A stretch of DNA of 64,000 nucleotides from positions 4,712,001 to 4,776,000 of the forward strand of contig NZ_CP022521.1 in assembly GCF_002234535.1 (NCBI RefSeq). Direction: 5' to 3'. Positions 9,590-16,296 of the stretch are shown here, one piece after another (the first letter of the stretch is position 1; each line of letters begins with the position of its first letter). This DNA is from Actinoalloteichus hoggarensis. Lineage in GTDB: Bacteria; Actinomycetota; Actinomycetes; Mycobacteriales; Pseudonocardiaceae. The position numbers and the translations under genes were made by a program. A model generated the notes under the pieces. That model did no database searches, was not told where the DNA came from, and saw nothing but the letters and a program-made list of their open reading frames with translations.

Positions 9590-9724
9590 ATGTGTTTCGC
9601 CGACGTCATCACCGAACCCGACGGCACGGTGACCGCGTACTGCTACTGCGGGTGGGTCGAATACGGACACACCCCGGAAACGGCCGACGATGCCGCCGAA
9701 TCTCACCAGAACTCAACGAAATAA
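9590..9724 (+). CDS. Small Cys-containing hypothetical protein
   Basis: A 44-residue acidic protein from the ATG at 9590, which has GGGGAAG just upstream (an in-frame ATG at 9578 is the alternative). The core is ITEPDGTVTAYCYCGWVEYG, a Cys-x-Cys-Gly-Trp motif typical of small proteins common on actinomycete mobile elements, whose function is unknown. It could bind a metal with a partner, since two Cys alone make only half a site. Third-position GC and the ribosome binding site support it as real. It precedes the AAA ATPase gene by 203 bases. Confidence 0.55.
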   Translation: MCFADVITEPDGTVTAYCYCGWVEYGHTPETADDAAESHQNSTK

Positions 9725-9927
9725 TCGAATACCGGACGCCCGCCGTCGTATCACCCTAGCCCCGCCGCCTCGCACATTTCACTCATTCCGTAGCCACACC
9801 GCGCTGAACGCTGCCCGAATTCCGAACCGGAACTCGCCTAAGGCCGTCCATGGACGGCCGACCGGCACCCGCCCCCCGGCCGGTTTCGTCGAATCACCTC
9901 GCCATGAGATCGAAAGGACGACACGCG

Positions 9928-11109
9928 ATGACCGCACCCCCGCCACCGGTTCCGACGTCGGCGACATCCGGCACGACCGTTCCCGGTCCGGGCACCCGGT
10001 TGCGCAGTGGTGAGCTGCGCCGACAGGTGGCCGCCGTACTCGCCGATCAGGCCGAGGTCGATCACAGCCCGCGTAACGTCGCCCGCGAGTTGGGTCGGTC
10101 GGCCGGCGCGGTCGCGAACGCCTTGACCGTGTTGGTGGACCGGGGTGAGGCCGCGCGGACGTCGACGACACCGGCACGGTTTCGGGCCACCCCCACCACC
10201 GCCGCCGCCGCGACGGCAGCGCACACCGGGGGCTCGGGGGCGCCGCGTCGGTCCCCCGCGACGGCGCCACCCACGACGGCGCCCCCGGCGGCGCCCCCGG
10301 ATGCCGAGGTGGTGTCGGGTCCGCTGACACGGCCGAACGGGCAGGCCTATCACCCACGCACCGTCGCGGGCATGCCCGACGTCACGGCGCTACGCCGGCT
10401 GCGTGAGGCGGGGGTGCCCGCGTTGCTGTACGGCCCGCCCGGCACCGGGAAGACGTCGGTGGTCGAGGCGGCGTTCCCCGACCTGATCACCGTCGCGGGT
10501 GACGGTGACACCACGGTCGCCGACTTCGTCGGCGAGTACACGCAGACCCCCGACGGGCGGTACGTGTTCGTCCACGGTCCCCTGATCCGCGCGATGCGTG
10601 AGGGTGTGCCGCTGTTCATCGACGACGCCACCCTGATCCCGCCGACCGTGTTGGCCGTGGTCTACCCCGCGATGGACGGGCGCCGCGAGATCGTCGTGAA
10701 GGCCCACGGCGGCGAGATCGTGCGCGCCGCCCCCGGGTTCTACACCGTGGCCGGCCATAACCCCGGTGTTCACGGCGCGGTGTTGTCCGACGCGTTGGCG
10801 TCCCGGTTCGCCGTCCAGATCCAGGTGTCCACCGACTACGACCTCGCCACGCAACTCAAGATCGACCGACGCGCGGTGCGCGTCGCGCGCAACCTCGCCG
10901 CCCGTCAGGCGCGCGGTGAGGTCGGGTGGGCGCCGCAACTCCGCGAACTGATCGCGTTCCAGAAGATCTCCGACGTGTTGGGCAGCGATGCCGCCGCCGG
11001 GAACCTCATCGGCGCCTCACCGGAAGAGGACCGGGACACCGTCGCCTCGGTCGTGCGCGGTGTGTTCGGCAAACCGGTGGAGCCGCTCGCCCTCGGCGCC
11101 CGCATCTGA
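9928..11109 (+). CDS. Winged-helix MoxR/CbbQ-type AAA+ ATPase
   Basis: 393 residues from the ATG at 9928. Residues about 25-90 form a winged helix (ELGRSAGAVANALTVLVDRG), followed by an Ala/Pro/Thr linker, then a MoxR/CbbQ-type AAA+ module with Walker A GPPGTGKTS (about 173-181), Walker B PLFIDDATLIPP, sensor-like VAGHNPGVHGAVLSDALASRF and C-terminal helical lid. The usual catalytic Walker B Glu is Asp here (IDDA). MoxR-type ATPases work with VWA-domain partners to remodel or insert cofactors into client proteins; the next gene supplies such a partner 49 bases downstream. Its N-terminal module closely matches the end of the protein encoded at 13238-13960. Confidence 0.85.
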   Translation: MTAPPPPVPTSATSGTTVPGPGTRLRSGELRRQVAAVLADQAEVDHSPRNVARELGRSAGAVANALTVLVDRGEAARTSTTPARFRATPTTAAAATAAHTGGSGAPRRSPATAPPTTAPPAAPPDAEVVSGPLTRPNGQAYHPRTVAGMPDVTALRRLREAGVPALLYGPPGTGKTSVVEAAFPDLITVAGDGDTTVADFVGEYTQTPDGRYVFVHGPLIRAMREGVPLFIDDATLIPPTVLAVVYPAMDGRREIVVKAHGGEIVRAAPGFYTVAGHNPGVHGAVLSDALASRFAVQIQVSTDYDLATQLKIDRRAVRVARNLAARQARGEVGWAPQLRELIAFQKISDVLGSDAAAGNLIGASPEEDRDTVASVVRGVFGKPVEPLALGARI

Positions 11110-11158
11110 CACGCCCACCCCGCCCGGCCGACCCCGTCGAGGAAGGACACCCGCCGAC

Positions 11159-12964
11159 ATGACCACCCACCTGATCAGCGACCCCGCCGCCCCGGGCACC
11201 GCCGTGTTCCCCGCTGCCCCCGGGTGGCTCACCCTGTCGGCCGCGATGACCGAGGAGGTGCCCCTGATCGCCGACCGAGACGACCTGCTGGTCACCATCG
11301 CCCCCGGCGCCGGACACGGCGCCCCGGCGTGCTTCCTCCCCAATCAGTCCTTGATCGAACTCGACGGCACGCACCTCGGCGCCGTCGACCCCGCCACCGC
11401 CACACCCCACCTGAACCGCGACCGCGCCCGCTACGCGACCGCCTGGGGGCTGCTCACCCACGAGTGCGCCCACGCCGCCCACAGCCGATGGGACCCGCCA
11501 TCCGACGCCCCGCCGAATGCCGCCGGCGCCGCCACCCTGCTGGAAGAGTCACGCATCGAAGCCGCCCACCTACGGCGCCGCCCCGACGACCGACACTGGC
11601 TGCGGGCCTCGTCGATCAACCTGATCCTCGCCGACCTACCGGCCGCCGACCCCGCCCACGGTCCCGCGATGACCGCCCACGACGCCGCACAGGCCGCCGC
11701 GCTGGTGTTGGCACGCACCGACGCCGGGGTCCTGACCGCCACCGAGACCGCACCGGTTGCGCAGGCCGTGGAAGCCGTCCTCGGGGAAGAGGCCTTCGCG
11801 GCGTTGCGCACGGTGTGGCGTGAGGCGTTCACCGTCGCCGACGACGACGCCGAGGCCATGCTCGACCTCGGCCGCCGATGGTGCGAGATCATCGGCACCC
11901 CACCCGAACCCGAACCCGACACTGACCCCGACTCCGAACCCGACCCCGGCCCCGGCCCTGGCACCGAACCGGACGGCGTAGACAGCGGTTCCGCGCCCGA
12001 CCCTGCCGGTGCCTCGGTGCCCTCCCCGCTCACCAGAGCGATCACCACCAGCCTGGTGTCGGTGGCGCGGTCGATGGCGGACGAGGCAGGGCCGACCGAC
12101 CCCGAGCCCGCCGCCGATGCCACGGCAACGCCCACCGCCGACCCCGCCGCTGACGCTCACGCCGCCACGGTCGCCCGGCGGGTGTTCGCCACCGACGGGC
12201 CGGGCAGCGGGCGCACCGCCACGATGGGCACCCGGTCGCCGACCGCCGCCGAACGCACCGCCGCCCGCACCATGGCGCGCGCGTTGACCACCGCCGGGGT
12301 TCGGGAACGGGTGGCCACGAAGACGACCTCGGCGATGCCGCCCGGTCGGCTGCGGATGCGTGGGGCGTTGGCCGCCGACGCACAACGCGCCGCCGGGGCA
12401 CTACCGACCGCCGAACCGTTCACCCGCACCACCCGCACCACCGTTCCCGCGCCACCACTGCGGCTGGGCATCGCCTGCGACGTGTCCGGGTCGATGTCCA
12501 AGTTCGCGGGGCCCGTGGCCTCGACGGCGTGGATCCTCGCCCACGCCGCCCGCCACACCTCGGTGCCCGCCGACACCGCCACGGTGATCTTCGGCTACCA
12601 CGTGCGCCCCATCGTCTACCCCGGAACCGCACCCGCCAGGGTCACCGAATTCGATGCCGCCGACGACTGGGAGGCCGTCGACGAGGCCGTCGACGCGCTC
12701 GACGGCGCCCTCCGTCTGTCCCTCCCCGGGGCTGCCCGCCTGCTCGTCGTGATCTCCGACGGCCACTTCCCCGACGAACCACGGGCCGCAGGGCAGCACC
12801 GCGTCAACCGGCTGCGCGCCACCGGATGCGGCGTGCTGTGGCTGTCCCCCCACAAGCGCTCCATCCCCTTCGACGGGGTGACCGTCCACACCCTCACCGA
12901 CCCCAGCGCCACCGCGCGCGCGGTCGGACGCGCCGCCACCGCCGCCCTACGCGCCGCCCGCTGA
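11159..12964 (+). CDS. VWA-domain protein with HExxH metallopeptidase motif
   Basis: 601 residues from the ATG at 11159 (GAGGAAGG upstream). The N-terminal third carries THECAHAAH (HExxH at 101-105) followed by LLEESRIEAA, which looks like a gluzincin-type metal site with a downstream Glu. A long Pro/Glu/Asp/Thr linker (about 255-300) and an Ala-rich region follow. The C terminus is a von Willebrand A domain with the MIDAS motif DVSGS at about 441-445. Placed directly after a MoxR/CbbQ-type ATPase, it is the expected VWA partner. The combination of peptidase motif and VWA recalls putative metallopeptidase-VWA proteins found beside MoxR genes. Substrate unknown; peptidase activity is inferred from the motif only. 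Confidence 0.78.
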   Translation: MTTHLISDPAAPGTAVFPAAPGWLTLSAAMTEEVPLIADRDDLLVTIAPGAGHGAPACFLPNQSLIELDGTHLGAVDPATATPHLNRDRARYATAWGLLTHECAHAAHSRWDPPSDAPPNAAGAATLLEESRIEAAHLRRRPDDRHWLRASSINLILADLPAADPAHGPAMTAHDAAQAAALVLARTDAGVLTATETAPVAQAVEAVLGEEAFAALRTVWREAFTVADDDAEAMLDLGRRWCEIIGTPPEPEPDTDPDSEPDPGPGPGTEPDGVDSGSAPDPAGASVPSPLTRAITTSLVSVARSMADEAGPTDPEPAADATATPTADPAADAHAATVARRVFATDGPGSGRTATMGTRSPTAAERTAARTMARALTTAGVRERVATKTTSAMPPGRLRMRGALAADAQRAAGALPTAEPFTRTTRTTVPAPPLRLGIACDVSGSMSKFAGPVASTAWILAHAARHTSVPADTATVIFGYHVRPIVYPGTAPARVTEFDAADDWEAVDEAVDALDGALRLSLPGAARLLVVISDGHFPDEPRAAGQHRVNRLRATGCGVLWLSPHKRSIPFDGVTVHTLTDPSATARAVGRAATAALRAAR

Positions 12965-12991
12965 CCCATGGAACGACGCCCTGGGACGCCG

Positions 12992-13034
12992 TTCGGCCTG
13001 ACCCTGACGGCCGCGCGCCCAGGGCCAGGCCGAA
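12992..13034. terminator. Strong hairpin after the ATPase-VWA genes
   Basis: TTCGGCCTG (12992-13000) pairs with CAGGCCGAA (13026-13034), and inside it, after one A/C mismatch, CCCTG (13002-13006) pairs with CAGGG (13020-13024). It starts 28 bases after the VWA stop and lies before the convergent gene, so it probably ends transcription. No U-tract. Confidence 0.6.
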
Positions 13035-13237
13035 GAGGTTGCCGAGTCAGTCGGTATCGGTGTGTTCCGATGAGGTCCACGCCGGCGTGGGCATGGACGG
13101 CCTAGCCGTCGCGCGGCGTGATGACGGCGACGGCGCGAGCGACGTGTCCGGACCGGGACGCAGCGTCGAGCCTGTACCAGAGTCCAGCCTGCAGGCGTCG
13201 ATCAGGAAGGTCTCGCCCACGTGATCGTCCGCACTGG

Positions 13238-13960
13238 TCAGTTGGGGATCACGCCGTCGGGTGTGTCGTCGCCGTCGGCGATCTGATAGCGCCTGGGGTT
13301 GTCGGCGACTCGCACGGCGTAGCCGGCGGTGACCAGCCGCTCCAAGGCGTTCGCCACGGCCCCGCCCGATCGGCCCAGCCGCTTGCCGAGCTGCGACGGT
13401 CCGACCGACTCGCCAGGATGTGCGGCCAGGTAGTCCTCGACCAGTCCCTGCAGGGCGCCCTTGGCCAATCGACCCGTCGGGCTGGTCTGAGCACTGGTGG
13501 CGCTGGTCGGCGACGCCGGCTGTTCCCCGGCGATGTCGGCAACGACGTCCTCAATGGGGTCGGGGGCGACGGCGGTGTCCGTCGGCGTGTCCGGAACGAC
13601 GGCCAGACGCACCGGCGTCGCGTCCCCGGTCGATGGGATCGATTCGTCGCCGTGTGGATCCTGGTCGCCGTCCACGTCCGCTTCGGCGTCGGTGGTTTCG
13701 TCGGTGTCGGTGATACTCCACCGATCGGCCGGACGCCGCCCGCCGGTGGCGATGCCGGACGTCCTCGTTGCGCTGCCTTCCTTATCCCACGCGGCGAGGA
13801 TCTTCGTCGCGGTCGACCGGCCGATCACGGCTGTGGCCGCGAGATCAGCGGCCGTCGATCCGGGGTTGTCGTGCAACGCCTTCCACAACCGGTCCTCCGC
13901 ATCGGTGCGGCGACCGCCGGGCACGGCGTGCAGGCGGGTGGTGTTCGTGATGTCGGGCAT
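13238..13960 (-). CDS. Double winged-helix DNA-binding protein
   Basis: 240 residues from the ATG at 13960, eight bases after GAAGGAG (the GTG at 13969 would abut the ribosome binding site). An N-terminal winged helix (about 15-70, AATAVIGRSTATKILAAWDK) is joined by a 75-residue acidic linker to a second one (about 170-235, LGKRLGRSGGAVANALERLV). The second is nearly the same as the N-terminal module of the AAA+ ATPase at 9928, including the GRS-GAVANAL core. This suggests both bind the same site or that one controls the other. It is convergent with the ATPase-VWA pair. It is likely a regulator or a DNA-tethering factor; the target is unknown. Confidence 0.72.
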   Translation of the reverse strand: MPDITNTTRLHAVPGGRRTDAEDRLWKALHDNPGSTAADLAATAVIGRSTATKILAAWDKEGSATRTSGIATGGRRPADRWSITDTDETTDAEADVDGDQDPHGDESIPSTGDATPVRLAVVPDTPTDTAVAPDPIEDVVADIAGEQPASPTSATSAQTSPTGRLAKGALQGLVEDYLAAHPGESVGPSQLGKRLGRSGGAVANALERLVTAGYAVRVADNPRRYQIADGDDTPDGVIPN

Positions 13961-14265
13961 GACAGCCACTCCTTCGAAAAAGGAATACGGGTCATGCCCC
14001 CGGGGGCGGCGCAGCCCTCGGCGCGCTACCGGTCGAAACGGGCTACACCCCTATGAACGCTTCCATCACCCACCAAGTCAAGCCGAACATCACACCATGT
14101 CCGCCGCCGCATGTCGGCGCCCGTGATCAGCGACGATAGACCGCGACGCGACGCAGGCCGTCCCGCCGTGAACCGGCCACATCGGGGTTGTCGACGTCGC
14201 CACGACCACGCCTCCACGCACGTCGCCCTACGAGCATCACCGACAGCGCGGGGCGAATCCGACCG
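13961..14265. other. Intergenic region upstream of the double winged-helix gene
   Basis: About 300 bases without a supported gene. It holds the GAAGGAG ribosome binding site and promoter of the gene at 13238-13960 at its left end and the hairpin of the conjugation operon just beyond its right end. Otherwise I see nothing in it. Confidence 0.4.
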
Positions 14266-14286
14266 CACGCGCGGACCACGCGCGTG
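14266..14286 (-). terminator. Terminator hairpin of the conjugation operon
   Basis: CACGCGCG (14266-14273) and CGCGCGTG (14279-14286) form a perfect 8-bp stem with a 5-base loop, three bases beyond the stop of the last gene of the - strand operon. The position and strength fit a transcription terminator. Confidence 0.6.
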
Positions 14287-14289
14287 TCC

Positions 14290-15219
14290 TCACGTGATCC
14301 GCCGGGCTCCGGCATAGCGGTCGCCGTCCCATCGGTAGGCCCCGATCTGGACGGGTTGGCCGAAGGTGGGTGCGTGGATCATCTGGTCGTTGCCGAGGTA
14401 GAGGCCGACGTGGGTGATCTTGGTTGCGGGGTTGCCGTAGAAGACGAGGTCTCCGGGCAGTAGTGCCGTGTCGTCGGGGAGTCGGGGCCCGGCGTGGTAT
14501 TGGGTGTGGGCTGTTCTAGGCAGGGTGATTTCGGCGGCGGTGTAGGCGGCGGTGGTGAGTCCGGAGCAGTCGAAGCCCGCGTGGCCTGCGTCGGGGCCGT
14601 TGCCGCCCCAGACGTAGGGCAGGCCGAGTTGTCCCATGGCGTAGTTGATCGCCGTCTGCGCCGTGTCGGTGGGTGCCTGGTCGGGGGTGCCGTGGGTGGT
14701 GGAGTAGGTGTCGGCGTGGGCGAGGACTTTCGCGACGTACCAGTCGGCCCGGTTGTAGGCGAAGATCGCGGCGTAGAGGTCGTCGGGGGCGCCGGAGTCG
14801 CAGAGGTAGAGGGCGGCGGCGTGGATGGCGTCGTGCGGGTCGTATCGCGATGGTGGGACGGCGCCGCCGGGTGGGATGCGGGTGGCGATGGAGTCGAAGG
14901 TCGGTTGGAGGAACTGCATCGGGCCGCCTGCTCCGGCGTGGTTCTCGCCGTCGTGGACACCGGGGAGTGGGACGCGTCCGTGGTCGGTCTCGACCTTCCC
15001 GATGGCGGCGAGGACGGACCAGTCGAGGCCGGGGCAGGTCGGGGCGGCCTGGAGGTAGAGGGCTAGGTACTCGCCGGGGATGTCGTCGAGGGCGGTCTGG
15101 CTGGGTGTGGTGTCGGAGCTGCCGAAGAACGTGGCGGCCAGGCCGTGCAGGAGCGCGGCGATCAGGACGGGGATGAGCAGGAGCACGCCGAGACCGACGG
15201 CGGCGGTCTTACCGACCAT
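14290..15219 (-). CDS. Lytic transglycosylase-NlpC/P60 cell-wall hydrolase
   Basis: 309 residues. After an N-terminal membrane helix (about 7-32) come an SLT-like lytic transglycosylase domain (catalytic Glu about 77 in AIGKVETDHG; GGPMQFLQPTF at 99-109) and an NlpC/P60 endopeptidase domain (Cys218 in FDCSGL, His270 in THVGLYLG). The two-activity layout is that of wall-opening enzymes of Gram-positive conjugation systems (CwlT/TcpG type), which cut glycan and peptide so the channel can cross the wall. The gene is the last of the operon and its ATG overlaps the stop of the Replic_Relax gene. An upstream open extension is Arg/Pro-rich and has no function I can see, so I used the ATG at 15219. 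Confidence 0.88.
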   Translation of the reverse strand: MVGKTAAVGLGVLLLIPVLIAALLHGLAATFFGSSDTTPSQTALDDIPGEYLALYLQAAPTCPGLDWSVLAAIGKVETDHGRVPLPGVHDGENHAGAGGPMQFLQPTFDSIATRIPPGGAVPPSRYDPHDAIHAAALYLCDSGAPDDLYAAIFAYNRADWYVAKVLAHADTYSTTHGTPDQAPTDTAQTAINYAMGQLGLPYVWGGNGPDAGHAGFDCSGLTTAAYTAAEITLPRTAHTQYHAGPRLPDDTALLPGDLVFYGNPATKITHVGLYLGNDQMIHAPTFGQPVQIGAYRWDGDRYAGARRIT

Positions 15220-16258
15220 GACGGTGCCTGTCGGGTGTGGTGTCCGTGTCGATGCCGGGCGCCGGGGGGCGTGGGTGGGGTGGCGGCAGCGCCAGGGCTG
15301 GTGAGGTCGGGGCGGTGGTCGTCTGCGGTGCGGCGGGCGGCGGTGTCGGTCTGTTCTGGCGGTGTCGGGCGTCGGGCAGCTGGTGCAGGGCCCGCCGTGC
15401 TCCGGCTCCGGTGGCCTCAAGGGGAAGCCAGATCGGGTCGGCGGGGGTCGCGTCGTCGTGGTCGGCGGTGGCGGTCGCGATGGGGAGACGGTGCGGGTGG
15501 TCGAGGTCGGCCCGGGCGCGGGTCAGGGCGCGGCGGGCGCCGGCTTCGCGGCGGGTGGTGGGCAGCCAGATCAGGAGTGGGGTGGTGATGCCGGTGGCCT
15601 CGGCGAGTCGGGCGTAGCCGTGGAGCTTGCGGGTCACAACGGCCAGCGCCTCGGTGCCGGTGTCGTATTCGAGGAAGAACTCGATGTCGCGGTCGTCGGC
15701 CTGCCAACGGCCGTAGGCGTCGGGCCGGACGAGGTCGCCGAAGTGGGCGGCGACGCGGGTCTCGGACCACCACGCGGTCACCGCGGTGGTGGGGTCGTGG
15801 CGGGCGTGGCTGATCAGGCTGGTGAACCACTGGTTGATGCCGATGGTGTGGGCCAGGTGCAGGCTGTAGGCGATCCCGAAGGCCCGGTCGCGCCGGTAGC
15901 CGAGGTCTTTGACGTCCAGGCCGTCCTCGGCGGCCAGGACACCGGCGCCTGCGGGCGCGAGGACGTAGTGCATCGGGGCGGCCCCGTGGGTGGTGAACGG
16001 TTGGAAGCGGTCCAGGACGCTCCACTGGAACAGCTCCAGCAGGCGCCGGCGGGCCGCGCGGCCGGAGGGGAAGGCCAGGTCGGTGATCTGCTGTGAGGTC
16101 AGGACCCGGTGCTCGTGCAGCATCCGCAGCAGCCACCGGTCCCGCGCGGTCAGCCGCGCGGCGAGAGCGGCTTGGTGCTCGGTCGAGTTCGCGATCCTCG
16201 GACGCGAACGGGCCGGTTGAGACCCGCGCAGGGAGCGTTGCGTAGGAACGGTGGGCAT
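15209..16258 (-). CDS. Replic_Relax (replication-relaxation) family protein
   Basis: 349 residues from the ATG at 16258, six bases after GGAGG. Residues about 30-110 form a winged helix (LTARDRWLLRMLHEHRVLTSQQIT), followed by RRDRAFGIAYSLHLAHTIGINQWF and EYDTGTEALAVVTRKLHGY, which are signatures of the Replic_Relax family; the latter looks like a nuclease-fold core with acidic residues and a Lys. The C terminus is Pro-rich. Members occur on actinobacterial and firmicute plasmids and conjugative elements and are suspected to act in DNA relaxation or processing. As no standard relaxase is encoded in the window, it is the best candidate for nicking or recruiting the transferred DNA, but this is inference. 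Confidence 0.8.
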   Translation of the reverse strand: MPTVPTQRSLRGSQPARSRPRIANSTEHQAALAARLTARDRWLLRMLHEHRVLTSQQITDLAFPSGRAARRRLLELFQWSVLDRFQPFTTHGAAPMHYVLAPAGAGVLAAEDGLDVKDLGYRRDRAFGIAYSLHLAHTIGINQWFTSLISHARHDPTTAVTAWWSETRVAAHFGDLVRPDAYGRWQADDRDIEFFLEYDTGTEALAVVTRKLHGYARLAEATGITTPLLIWLPTTRREAGARRALTRARADLDHPHRLPIATATADHDDATPADPIWLPLEATGAGARRALHQLPDARHRQNRPTPPPAAPQTTTAPTSPALALPPPHPRPPAPGIDTDTTPDRHRHGR

Positions 16259-16296
16259 GGTGAACCTCCGGGGAAGACGGGGCGGACGTGGTCGGC

